A stretch of DNA of 64,000 bases, from contig JAKFEW010000049.1 of NCBI GenBank assembly GCA_036675505.1, forward strand, positions 5,224 to 69,223, read 5' to 3'. A model generated the notes under the pieces. That model was given only the letters and a program-made list of their open reading frames with translations. It had not been told where the DNA came from and did not search any database. The position numbers and the translations under genes are program-made. Each line of letters starts with the position of its first letter. Within the stretch, counting starts at the first letter, position 1. This document shows, piece by piece, positions 55,772 through 63,559 of this stretch. This stretch comes from JAKFEW01 sp036675505. Its GTDB lineage: Bacteria; Cyanobacteriota; Sericytochromatia; S15B-MN24; JAQBPE01.

Positions 55772-56227
55772 ATGCCCCATCCGCCCTTCGGCCCCCCCCA
55801 TGCGACCCCCTTCGGCGCCCCTGCGATGCGACCGCCGCGCCCCCCGATGCCTGGCGGCCCAGGCGTGCCGGGTGGTCCGGGCGGCCCCGGCCGGCCCATG
55901 TACGGTCCTCGGCCCGGGATGGGGGCGGACCACTACATGAGGGGACCGCAACCGTTCGGACCCGGCGTCCGGCACCCGGGCGGACCCAGCCCCTATCCCG
56001 CTCCCGACTCGTTCGGCCAGTTCCCGCCCGCGTTCCAGGGCCAACCCGGCCCGCCCCGGCCGCCGTTCCCCGGCCACCCGGGCATGCTCCCGCCGCGCCC
56101 CCCGTTCGACCCGGCGAGCCGCAACGGGGATGGGCGTGAGCCCTGGTCCGGCTCGAACGACCAGATCGGCGCCGAAAGCAGTGGTTATACGCCGGACCAA
56201 TTCGGCGGCTGGCACAACGGCTGGTAA
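55772..56227 (+). CDS. 151-residue Pro/Gly-rich low-complexity protein
   Basis: The start ATG 55772 follows CAGGAGAG. The protein is about one-third Pro and one-quarter Gly (PPMPGGPGVPGGPGGPGRPM and similar), with Arg, Met, Phe and His scattered through it. It ends in a less biased tail (SGYTPDQFGGWHNGW). There is no signal peptide or membrane helix. Collagen-like GxP triplets occur but are irregular. It may be a disordered or condensate-forming protein. Expression is probably under the SARP-type promoter at 55652. Confidence 0.65.
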   Translation: MPHPPFGPPHATPFGAPAMRPPRPPMPGGPGVPGGPGGPGRPMYGPRPGMGADHYMRGPQPFGPGVRHPGGPSPYPAPDSFGQFPPAFQGQPGPPRPPFPGHPGMLPPRPPFDPASRNGDGREPWSGSNDQIGAESSGYTPDQFGGWHNGW

Positions 56228-56319
56228 CTGCCACCTCGTGCGTCGACCCGCTCCCGGCAGGCCACCGGGGGCGGGTTCACGCGCACGTTTTCAGGCAAAC
56301 TTAATCTCGGGCGCACGGT

Positions 56320-56353
56320 TTGTCGGTGCCTTGTCGGGGGACCAGGGAACAAT
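56320..56353 (+). promoter_or_regulatory. SARP-type promoter 2 (TGTCGG direct repeats)
   Basis: TTGTCGG (56320-56326), four bases, TTGTCGG (56331-56337), eleven bases, ACAAT (56349-56353). Spacing is identical to promoter 1, and the upstream CTTAATCTCGG matches the upstream TTAAAGTTCGG. The lipoprotein ATG is 19 bases after ACAAT, so the leader is very short. Confidence 0.8.
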
Positions 56354-56372
56354 CACGTTACGAGGATATTCT

Positions 56373-59312
56373 ATGGCGATCCGGACCTATCCGTTCCCCT
56401 GGCTCCCCGCGATTTGCTTGTTGGTGGCCGGCTGCTCCCTGGGCGGCCCCGCGGCGCCCTCGGCCGGCGCCGGCCGGGCGGGCGGCGCGTCGTCCCCCGC
56501 CAAGGTGGCCGGCGGTGCTGCCGGCAAGGGGGCGCCGCTCGCCGCCACGCGCGTCGTCAGCCAGATCGGCCAGCCCACGTTGCTGACGGGCAAGGTCAAG
56601 CTGCTCGCGGGCGCCGGCGGCGTGATCTCCAACAACGGCAGCAGCCTCGTCTCGGACCACGGCGGCGGGGTCATCAGCAACAACAGCGGCGGCATCATCA
56701 GCGACAACGGGGGCGGCCTCGTGAGCAAGACGCGCTACGCGCTGGTCGCGGCCGGCGTCGCAGCCGGCGCGGCCGAGCTCGCGCTGGCCGATGCCACGAT
56801 CCGGCTCTATGACGCGACCGGCGCGCTGCTCGTCGATGAGCGCGGTCAAGCGCTCACGGCGATCAGCCGGCCGGATGGCACCTATGCGTTGACCGTGGTG
56901 CTGCCGAAGGGCAACGTCATCTTGCGCGTGGCCTTGCACGATGGCGGCGTGCTCGTCGGCGGCGAGCTTTCCGCCTTGCTCGCGCGTCCGGGCGCGGGCG
57001 CGGCCGCGGTGCAGCAGGCGATCGACACCGCGACCTCGCTCGGCGCAGCCTACGTGCTCGGCAAGTTCGTCCAGGGCGATCAGGCGACCTTCGACAGGCT
57101 GCCCGCCAGCGAGGCGGCGCGGCTCGAGCGCGACATTCAGGCCGCGACGGGCCTGCTCACCGCCGTGCCGGCCTACCAACCGTCCGCGCTGATCGACCTC
57201 TCGGAGGCGCTGCGCGCGAAGGCCCCCGCCGTCGACAAGACCCTCACGGAGATCCAGGCGCTGTTGCTCGGCCAGGCCCATGGCGGCGATGGACGCGCGG
57301 CCACGGCGGTCGCGGTGTTCGCGCCGACCGGGCTCGCGCGCGATGCGCAGGGCCGGCTGCTGTTCGGCGAGCCCAACTTCGGTCGCCTGCGCCTGCTTGG
57401 CCAGGACGGCACGATCGCGACCGAGGCCGACGTGGTGCGGGGGCACGTCAAGCAGAACTTCCCGGGCCTGCGCGATTTCGTGCGCGAGCCGGACGGCTCG
57501 CTCGACCTCGCCCTGCCCCAGCGGGTGGTGCGGCTCACGCCCGATGGGCGGGTCGTGATCCTGGCGGGCGATGACAGCAAGCGTTATGCGCCGCTGGACG
57601 TCGCGGCCACCGCCACCGGGGTGCAGCCCGGCCGGCTCGCGCTCGGGCCGGACGGCACGCTCTACGTCGGCGAACGGCGCTCGACGAGCGACGAGCCCGG
57701 CCCGCCCCGCGTGATCGCGATCGGGCGGGACGGGGTGGCGCGGCGCGTGCCGATCGACGACACCTGGACGGTTTCGGGCCGGATTCACGGCCTGGCGACG
57801 GCGCCCGACGGCACGCTCTACGTGCTCTACATGGACCTCTACGCGCCGACGCCGCAGACCGGCAGGCTGTACGCCTACCATCCCGAGCGCGGCGCCCGGC
57901 TGATCGCCGACGGCTTCACGCTGGTGGTGGGCATGGGCTTCCTGGCGCGCGGGGCGGACGGCACGCTGTTCGTGGCGCAGCCGGACGCCGGGCGCATCGA
58001 GGCGATCGCACCCGACGGCGCCCGGCGCGTCATTCTGGATGGCGGCACGCCGGGCGGCCCCCGTTTCCCTTCCCACCTGCTCGCCGAGGCCGATGGCACC
58101 CTGTTGGCCGCCGACCCGCGCGCCGGCAGGATCTTCGCCTACGCGCCGGGTGCCGGGTGGCGCGTGGTGGCCGGCACCGACGCGGCCGTCCAGACGGGCC
58201 GCGACCTCACCAACCTGCCGCTCAACGCGCCCTACGCCGCGGCGTTCGACGCGGCCGACCGGCTGGTCATCGCCGAGGAGGGTGGGCGCACGATCAAGCG
58301 CTTCGACGGGGCCGCCATCACGACCCTGGCGGGCGCGTTCGAGGGCGAGGCGGCCGACGGGCGCCCCGCGCGCGAGGTGATGATCGGCCCGCCCCATGGC
58401 CTCGCGGTCCGCGGCGACGCGATCGTGTTCAGCGAAGGGGAGACCGGCTACATCCGCGAGATCGCGGCCGATGGCTCGCTGCGCACGCTGGTCGGGCGGC
58501 TCCCGGTGCCCGGCACCCCGTACGAGCTCGCGGCCGGCCAGCGAATGGGGCCCGGCGAGCTCACCACCAAGGGCGACCAGCTCGCCCTGGACGCGCAGGG
58601 CCGCCTGTACTGGGCCAGCGGCTCCCGCCAGATCCTGCGGCTCGCCGCCGACGGCCAGGTCGAGCTGGTCGCAGGCGCGCCCGGCGCGCCCGGCGCCAGC
58701 TTCGAGCCCGATCTCGCGTCGCTCTTGAACCCGGAAGTGGGCGATGGCGGCCCGGCCACGGCGGCGACCTTGTCGGTGCCCAAGGCGCTGGCCTTCGACG
58801 CCCGCGGCGACCTCTACGCCGCGGACATCCGCAACATGCGCGTACGCAAGGTGGCCGGGCCGGGCGGCCCGGCGCCCACGATCGCCACCTTCGCGGGCGC
58901 CCCGCTCGTGACCCTGCTGGGGCGTCTCGACCAGATCGGTCGTCCGGAAGAGGGGATCCCGGCCGCGGACGCCACGTTGATCGCGCCCTCGGGCTTGTGC
59001 TTCGACGCGGCGGGCAACCTGTACGTGAGCGAGCTGGGCACCGTGGCGCTGCCGCTGTACGGCACCGTCAGCGGCGCGGCCATCACGATCGGCGACGGGG
59101 GGATCCCGCCCACCTACGCGCGCATCCGCAAGATCGCGCCCGATGGCACGATCACCACCGTCGCGGGCCCGGGCGGCAAGTTTTTCCCCGATCCGCTGGC
59201 TGACGACGCGCTGGTGCTGCCCACCGCTCTGGCGATGGCGTCGGATGGCCGTCTGGCCATCGTCGATACGGGCGCGAACATGATCCGGATCCTGCCGGCA
59301 GGGTCGTTCTAG
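56373..59312 (+). CDS. Large NHL-propeller lipoprotein with ISNN/ISDN repeats
   Basis: This 979-residue exported protein has a lipobox signal (LLVAGC, lipidated Cys21) and a Gly/Ala linker. A short repeat region (about 83-118) holds VISNN, LVSDH, VISNN and IISDN units spaced 8-9 residues apart. A CnaB/carboxypeptidase-regulatory-like strand domain (about 138-190), a helical segment (200-290) and a long array of NHL-type blades (300-979; DAQGRLLFGEPNFGRLRLL and similar) follow. It probably binds ligands or polymers at the cell surface. GAGGA precedes ATG 56373. It is under SARP-type promoter 2. Confidence 0.8.
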   Translation: MAIRTYPFPWLPAICLLVAGCSLGGPAAPSAGAGRAGGASSPAKVAGGAAGKGAPLAATRVVSQIGQPTLLTGKVKLLAGAGGVISNNGSSLVSDHGGGVISNNSGGIISDNGGGLVSKTRYALVAAGVAAGAAELALADATIRLYDATGALLVDERGQALTAISRPDGTYALTVVLPKGNVILRVALHDGGVLVGGELSALLARPGAGAAAVQQAIDTATSLGAAYVLGKFVQGDQATFDRLPASEAARLERDIQAATGLLTAVPAYQPSALIDLSEALRAKAPAVDKTLTEIQALLLGQAHGGDGRAATAVAVFAPTGLARDAQGRLLFGEPNFGRLRLLGQDGTIATEADVVRGHVKQNFPGLRDFVREPDGSLDLALPQRVVRLTPDGRVVILAGDDSKRYAPLDVAATATGVQPGRLALGPDGTLYVGERRSTSDEPGPPRVIAIGRDGVARRVPIDDTWTVSGRIHGLATAPDGTLYVLYMDLYAPTPQTGRLYAYHPERGARLIADGFTLVVGMGFLARGADGTLFVAQPDAGRIEAIAPDGARRVILDGGTPGGPRFPSHLLAEADGTLLAADPRAGRIFAYAPGAGWRVVAGTDAAVQTGRDLTNLPLNAPYAAAFDAADRLVIAEEGGRTIKRFDGAAITTLAGAFEGEAADGRPAREVMIGPPHGLAVRGDAIVFSEGETGYIREIAADGSLRTLVGRLPVPGTPYELAAGQRMGPGELTTKGDQLALDAQGRLYWASGSRQILRLAADGQVELVAGAPGAPGASFEPDLASLLNPEVGDGGPATAATLSVPKALAFDARGDLYAADIRNMRVRKVAGPGGPAPTIATFAGAPLVTLLGRLDQIGRPEEGIPAADATLIAPSGLCFDAAGNLYVSELGTVALPLYGTVSGAAITIGDGGIPPTYARIRKIAPDGTITTVAGPGGKFFPDPLADDALVLPTALAMASDGRLAIVDTGANMIRILPAGSF

Positions 59313-59383
59313 ACCCATCGAGGACTCCACGGCCGGCAGGGCTCCGCGATCCTTTGCCAAACCTTTACCTCTTCGGGTGCCGC

Positions 59384-59417
59384 TTGTCGGCGGCCTGTCG
59401 GTAGCGGCGCGAACAAC
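59384..59417 (+). promoter_or_regulatory. SARP-type promoter 3 (TGTCGG direct repeats)
   Basis: TTGTCGG (59384-59390), four bases, CTGTCGG (59395-59401), eleven bases, ACAAC (59413-59417). It shares the spacing of promoters 1 and 2, with two single-base differences. The NTF2-like gene starts 46 bases downstream. Confidence 0.78.
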
Positions 59418-59463
59418 ATCTTCACGAACCGCGACCGACGAGAGAGAGAGAAAGGAACCCCCG

Positions 59464-60027
59464 ATGACCATCCACAACGCGCTGGCCTCGACCGCCCGGA
59501 AAGTCGTCCGCAATCAGACCCGCAAAGCCGCCCCGGTGGTGGCGAAGACCCTCGGCAAGCAAGCGGCCCCGGCGGTGTCGAAGGCCGTCACGAGCGCTCC
59601 CCGGCGCTTGGCGCGGGTGAAGGCGCCGGCCGGGGAGGTCAAGGGCATCGTGGCCATGGTCCGGCGCTGGTTCAAGCTGCTCGACCGCAACGCGCCGACC
59701 ACCGCTTACCTGCCCCTGATCGACGACAAGGGCCTCAAGATGGCCTTCCCCGAGCGGACGCTCCGCAGCCACGCCGACTTCAAGGATTGGTACGGCGGCG
59801 TCCTGCGCAACATCAAGAAGGCCACGCACACCGTCGAGCGGCTCGACGTGAAGCCGCTGGGTCGCGGGCGCTATGGCGTCAAGTTGAACGTCCGCTGGCA
59901 GGCCGTTCCGACCCAGGGCAAGGCCATCGACATGCGCTTCGCGCAGGCCTGGCGGGTGCACGACACCAAGGCCGGCCCGCGCATCAGCGAGTACCTGGTC
60001 GCCGCGCTCGCGGCCGCCGGTCGCTGA
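59464..60027 (+). CDS. NTF2-like (SnoaL-fold) protein with basic N-terminus
   Basis: This 187-residue protein has a basic, Ala-rich N-terminal 60 residues without a clear signal peptide. An NTF2-like cone fold follows: helix MVRRWFKLLDRNAP, strands FPERTLRSHADFKDWYGGVL, VERLDVKPLGRGRYGVKLNVRW and a final AQAWRVHD strand. The family covers small-molecule binding and polyketide-type isomerases. The start has GAAAGGA upstream. The glycine-zipper gene follows after 47 bases, giving one operon under SARP-type promoter 3. Confidence 0.65.
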   Translation: MTIHNALASTARKVVRNQTRKAAPVVAKTLGKQAAPAVSKAVTSAPRRLARVKAPAGEVKGIVAMVRRWFKLLDRNAPTTAYLPLIDDKGLKMAFPERTLRSHADFKDWYGGVLRNIKKATHTVERLDVKPLGRGRYGVKLNVRWQAVPTQGKAIDMRFAQAWRVHDTKAGPRISEYLVAALAAAGR

Positions 60028-60074
60028 TTTCCCCGTCACCCCGCCAGACTGGCGCCCCCAGAGAGGAACCCACG

Positions 60075-60506
60075 ATGTCGACGATCTCGTCCACGCCCAT
60101 CCCGCCCAGCGTCCGCCGGCCGCTGGTGTCTGCCGCCCAGCGCCCACCGGTGTCGGCGACGCCGCCCGGCGTGGCGGCGGCCACGAAGGCCCCCGCCCAG
60201 GCGCCGGCAGCGGTCGCCAAGGCCCGGCCCCGAGCCGCGGCCCCGGTCCCCCCGAAGGGGCTCGCCCGCATCGGCCATGTGGCGCTCAACACGCTGCTCG
60301 CCGCCGCCGCCGGCGGCGGCCTGGGTGGCCTGCTCGGTTCGTTCGCGGGCGCCTACCTCGGCCCCGGCGGCGACGCCCTCGTGGCCGGCCTCGGCCCCGT
60401 CCTCGTCATCGGCCTGGGCCTGACGGGCGTGGGCGTGGGCGCCGCGCTCGGTGGCTGGCTGGGGTTCAAGGGTTCTTCGCTGGCCGAGGTGCAGACGGCC
60501 TCGTAG
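60075..60506 (+). CDS. 143-residue glycine-zipper membrane protein
   Basis: A disordered Pro/Ala/Arg-rich N-terminus (1-63) leads to two hydrophobic Gly-zipper helices (about 70-96, LAAAAGGGLGGLLGSFAGAYL; and 103-130, LGPVLVIGLGLTGVGVGAALG). GAGAGGAAC precedes ATG 60075. Glycine-zipper pairs insert into membranes and can oligomerise. No known family is certain. It probably works with the NTF2-like protein. Confidence 0.6.
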   Translation: MSTISSTPIPPSVRRPLVSAAQRPPVSATPPGVAAATKAPAQAPAAVAKARPRAAAPVPPKGLARIGHVALNTLLAAAAGGGLGGLLGSFAGAYLGPGGDALVAGLGPVLVIGLGLTGVGVGAALGGWLGFKGSSLAEVQTAS

Positions 60507-60523
60507 CCTCCTGCGGCGCTGCC

Positions 60524-61168
60524 TCAGCCGCCCTGGCCGACCAGCCTGCCCAGGTTGTGGAAGGCCTTCTTCTCCGTCCAGACGTGCGCGGCCGCGAGGA
60601 TCTGCGGCAGCGGCCAGATGCCGGACGGTCCTTTCACGCCTTCCCACTTCGAGGTGAGCGCCGTCTTGCCGTCAGGCGTCACGGCGATCTCGAGGCGCGC
60701 GTCGCCGGTGAAGCCGCCCGACAGCTTGTAGGGAATCACGACCTTGTAGCCGCCGCCCGGCAGGGCCTCGGAGAACGGCTCGAAGGTCTGGACCGCGAAC
60801 GCCGGCGGGGCGATCGGGCCGAGGTGGATCGGCGTCATGCCGAAGCGCACCTCGCCCGCCACCGGCGGCGGCAGCTTCACGCCGGCCGGGACGCCCGAGA
60901 ACACGCCGGTGCTCCAGTAGCTGCTCCAGTCCTTGCCGCGCAGCGCGGCCAGCACCTTGCCCGGGTCCGCGTCGAGCAGCACGGTGTTCGTCACGTAGAT
61001 CTTGCCGCCCCGCACCTCGTGGTGGCTGGCCTCCTTGATCGCCTCGCGGCCGGCGCTGGGCGTCGGCAGGGGCGCGGTGGCCGGCTTGCCGGCGGCCGCC
61101 GCAGGCGGCGCGACGGGGCCTGTGTGGCCGGCGGGCGTGGAGGAACCAATGCGGCTCGGATCGAACAT
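60524..61168 (-). CDS. START/SRPBCC-like protein
   Basis: This 214-residue protein has a disordered Pro/Ala-rich first 45 residues. A helix-grip domain follows (IYVTNTVLLDADPGKVLAALRG, VIPYKLSGGFTGDARLEIAV, then helix ILAAAHVWTEKKAFHNLGRLV), as in SRPBCC or polyketide-cyclase proteins that bind hydrophobic ligands. AAGGAGCC precedes ATG 61168. Its N-terminus is similar in composition to the two proteins on the other strand, with which it converges 17 bases apart. Confidence 0.6.
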   Translation of the reverse strand: MFDPSRIGSSTPAGHTGPVAPPAAAAGKPATAPLPTPSAGREAIKEASHHEVRGGKIYVTNTVLLDADPGKVLAALRGKDWSSYWSTGVFSGVPAGVKLPPPVAGEVRFGMTPIHLGPIAPPAFAVQTFEPFSEALPGGGYKVVIPYKLSGGFTGDARLEIAVTPDGKTALTSKWEGVKGPSGIWPLPQILAAAHVWTEKKAFHNLGRLVGQGG

Positions 61169-61187
61169 GGAGGCTCCTTCGGCATGC

Positions 61188-61223
61188 GGCGCGGGTAGAC
61201 CGTTCGAATCGTATACCCGCGCC
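61188..61223. promoter_or_regulatory. 10-bp inverted repeat upstream of the SRPBCC gene
   Basis: GGCGCGGGTA (61188-61197) and TACCCGCGCC (61214-61223) are perfect arms around 16 bases, beginning 19 bases before the start at 61168. The right arm carries the 13-mer also found before the BTAD regulator gene. This is an operator or promoter candidate. Confidence 0.5.
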
Positions 61224-61246
61224 ATGCACGACCGACGCCTGCCCGG

Positions 61247-62857
61247 TCAGGGGGTCATCTTGTACACCTTTTTGCCGCTGGTGTACCAGACGAAGCCCTG
61301 AGCATCCACGGTCACGCCGTTGGCCGGACCGAAGTCCTGCAGCAGCACGCCTTGCGGCGAGTACTTCCGCATCAACGCACCCAGCGTGATGTAGCCGTTG
61401 CCGGCGCGGTCGACCGCGAGGTCCTTGTGGTTGTAGATGGCGGGCGTGCGCCACGAGAAGTCGGGCGTCACGCGCTGGCCGTTGGCGTTCAACACCGAGG
61501 CCACGTTGCTGTCCTCGCAGACGACCCAGATCCGGTGGTTGACCCGGTCCACCTTGATGTCGCGCGGGCCGGCGCCCGTGAGGTAGTCGGCGATCCTCTG
61601 GCCGTTCTGGAAGGCTCCCGGCTGGTGCTTGCGGATGTACTGCGTTCCGTAGCCCGAGACGGTGGTCAGGACCTTCATGTCCTCGCTGAGGTCGATGCCC
61701 GTGGGATCGTTCACGGTCCGCCAGGAATAGACGGCGTTGGTCCCGAAGAGCACCGCGACCGAGTCCGTGCTCCGGATCGCGGCGTAGGCGGTTTGGCCGT
61801 TGGGGTCCACCGTGATGTCGGCGAGCTCGCCGCCGCAATTGAGGTACTGGCGGGTCGCGCCCGTCGCGTCGCTCATATAGCGCACGTAGCCAGACGTGTG
61901 GGTGACCCAGGCGTGGTTGTAAACCGAGACGGCGATGTCACGCGGCGAGCTGCCGGAGTACCAGGTGCCGATCACCCCGCCGTTCGCGTTGAGCTGACTC
62001 ACCTTGTCGTAGCTGGGGTGCGTGACCCAGGCGTTGCCGTTGGGGCCGACGCCGATGCGATCGGCCTCGTAGGGGAGGGTCCAGGTCTTGACGATCGTGC
62101 CGGGCGGCGGGGCCGTCGGCACCGGGGTCGGCGTCGGCGTCGGGGTAGGCGTCGGCGCGATCACGACGATCTGGTGGCTCGCGGGGTCCTGGCAGGCGCC
62201 GTCGCTCGCGGTGCCCGTGATCGTGTACAGGCCGGCCGTCGCCGGGGCGGTCCAGGTGGCCGCGGTCCCGGTGGTCGGGCTGAGCGTGCCGCCGGTCGTG
62301 GTCCAGCTCCAGCTGATCGCATCACCGTTCCCGTCGGTCGCGGTCCCGCTGAAGCCGACCGTCGCGCCGGCCATCACCTGGGTCGGCAGCGTTCCGCCGC
62401 CGGTCCCTGTGATCGCGGCGTCCGGGCACAGGTTTGGGACCACGATCGGCAGCGGCTGGCACGCCGTGGTGCTGAAATACGGGTCGTCGACGGTCAGGCC
62501 GACCAGGTAGGTGCCGGCCTGGAGCGGCGCCGCCCAGGCGGCGGTCGCCTCGCCCACCGGGTTGGTGGAAACGGTGGTGCCGTCCGGCCTGGTGGTAGAC
62601 CAGCGGTAGGTCAAGGAATCACCGTTGGCGTCGGTGACCGTGGCGCTCACCTGGACCGTCTCGCCCGGATTGGCCTGGTCGGGGCCGCTCAGCCGGGTCA
62701 CGGCGGGGGGCAGCGGCGGGATCGGCGGGACGGGCACCTCGGCGGCCGGCACCGGGAACCAGCGGCCCGCGATGCCGGTGAGGCCGCTGGGCTCGACGCG
62801 CACGACGTATTCGCCGAAGCCGCCGGGCGTAGGCAGCTTGCGCAGGCCGACGCGGGA
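61247..62857 (-). CDS. PKD/Ig-like and beta-propeller segment, in frame behind a TAG stop
   Basis: This open frame continues the preceding lipoprotein gene after an in-frame TAG (62860-62858). It reads into the tail of a domain (SRVGLRKLPTPGGFGEYVVR), two PKD/Ig-like domains (VQVSATVTDANGDSLTYRW and VGFSGTATDGNGDAISWSW), a (PT)n linker and a six-bladed NHL-type propeller (about 290 residues). If translated alone it would need GTG 62803 and would lack a signal peptide, so it is probably the C-terminal part of one protein. It is a cell-surface binding protein by architecture. Confidence 0.7.
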   Translation of the reverse strand, partial: SRVGLRKLPTPGGFGEYVVRVEPSGLTGIAGRWFPVPAAEVPVPPIPPLPPAVTRLSGPDQANPGETVQVSATVTDANGDSLTYRWSTTRPDGTTVSTNPVGEATAAWAAPLQAGTYLVGLTVDDPYFSTTACQPLPIVVPNLCPDAAITGTGGGTLPTQVMAGATVGFSGTATDGNGDAISWSWTTTGGTLSPTTGTAATWTAPATAGLYTITGTASDGACQDPASHQIVVIAPTPTPTPTPTPVPTAPPPGTIVKTWTLPYEADRIGVGPNGNAWVTHPSYDKVSQLNANGGVIGTWYSGSSPRDIAVSVYNHAWVTHTSGYVRYMSDATGATRQYLNCGGELADITVDPNGQTAYAAIRSTDSVAVLFGTNAVYSWRTVNDPTGIDLSEDMKVLTTVSGYGTQYIRKHQPGAFQNGQRIADYLTGAGPRDIKVDRVNHRIWVVCEDSNVASVLNANGQRVTPDFSWRTPAIYNHKDLAVDRAGNGYITLGALMRKYSPQGVLLQDFGPANGVTVDAQGFVWYTSGKKVYKMTP

Positions 62858-63409
62858 CTAGCTGTCCTGGCCGGCTGCGACCGTCTGGGTCTGTTGCTGG
62901 AAGAACATCGGCTCGCCGACCGTCAGGGTGCCGCCGGGCTTGCCGGTCGCGCCGAAATAGGCGTCGTAGTAGCCATCCGGCACCGCGACCACCACCTCGC
63001 CGTCCGAGCCGTCCGAGTCGATCACCTTGAAGGCCGGGCCCTCGACGAACTTGAGATCGAAAGGCACGTCATCGACGAAATAGAGCTTGTCCGCCGCCGG
63101 CACCTGGCCCTTGCCCGTGCTGGGGCGGACCTTGAAGTCGAGGTGGAAGGACGAGCCGGTGGGCAGCTTGTCGACTTGCTCGAACGGCGCGGGCGAGATC
63201 CCGGGCTTCGGCACGACCGTCCCGGCGTCGGGGCACTCGACGACCGTTTGAAGGCGGCGCCTGGGGACTTCCTGGGGGGCGACGGCGGGGCGCTGGGCGA
63301 CCGGCGCCTGGCCCTCGGCCGAACCTGGGTGGGATACCGGCGGGGTCGCGCAGCTGCTCGCCACGAGGGCGTTCGCCGCCACCACCCCGAAGCGGGTGAG
63401 ACGTTTCAT
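62858..63409 (-). CDS. Lipoprotein N-terminal part ending at an in-frame TAG
   Basis: This 183-residue protein has a lipobox signal peptide (ANALVASSC, lipidated Cys20). It continues with a Pro-rich linker and two strand-rich segments (FHLDFKVRPSTGKGQVPAADK, GEVVVAVPDGYYDAYFG). It ends at TAG after VAAGQDS, in the middle of what looks like a beta domain that resumes in the next frame-matched segment. AAGGAATCAGG precedes ATG 63409. This is either a nonsense-mutated gene, a recoded stop or a base error. Confidence 0.75.
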   Translation of the reverse strand: MKRLTRFGVVAANALVASSCATPPVSHPGSAEGQAPVAQRPAVAPQEVPRRRLQTVVECPDAGTVVPKPGISPAPFEQVDKLPTGSSFHLDFKVRPSTGKGQVPAADKLYFVDDVPFDLKFVEGPAFKVIDSDGSDGEVVVAVPDGYYDAYFGATGKPGGTLTVGEPMFFQQQTQTVAAGQDS

Positions 63410-63488
63410 CCTGATTCCTTTTCCAAGCCAAACAACCCAAATGGTCGGCAGAACCTCGCTGAGGCGAGCGCCCAACCGACCAATGACG

Positions 63489-63517
63489 ATTATAACCCGA
63501 CAGACGAGTTTTTCACA
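63489..63517 (-). promoter_or_regulatory. TATAAT promoter for the split lipoprotein gene
   Basis: On the minus strand, TATAAT (63494-63489) is preceded by a 17-base spacer and TGTGAA (63517-63512). The spacer holds one CTGTCGG heptamer, but no second copy at 11 bases. The gap 63410-63559 also has the long-range arms TGGTCGG and CCGACCA. The start codon is 79 bases downstream. Confidence 0.5.
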
Positions 63518-63559
63518 TGAAGTTTGGAATCTTGGATTCGGGTCGATGCCCGGTTCGGA

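Noticed and set aside
56358..59513. Long open frame antisense to the NHL lipoprotein
   Set aside because: It has typical shadow composition and runs through the promoter of the next gene; the plus strand has lipobox and propeller repeats.
62105..62160. Short tandem repeat as a CRISPR-like or satellite array
   Set aside because: It encodes the (PT)n linker of the propeller protein; no spacers exist. No CRISPR array was found anywhere.
63489..63510. Fourth TGTCGG promoter before the split lipoprotein gene
   Set aside because: Only one heptamer is present with no copy at 11-bp pitch, and a normal TATAAT box is found, so it is not counted in the regulon.
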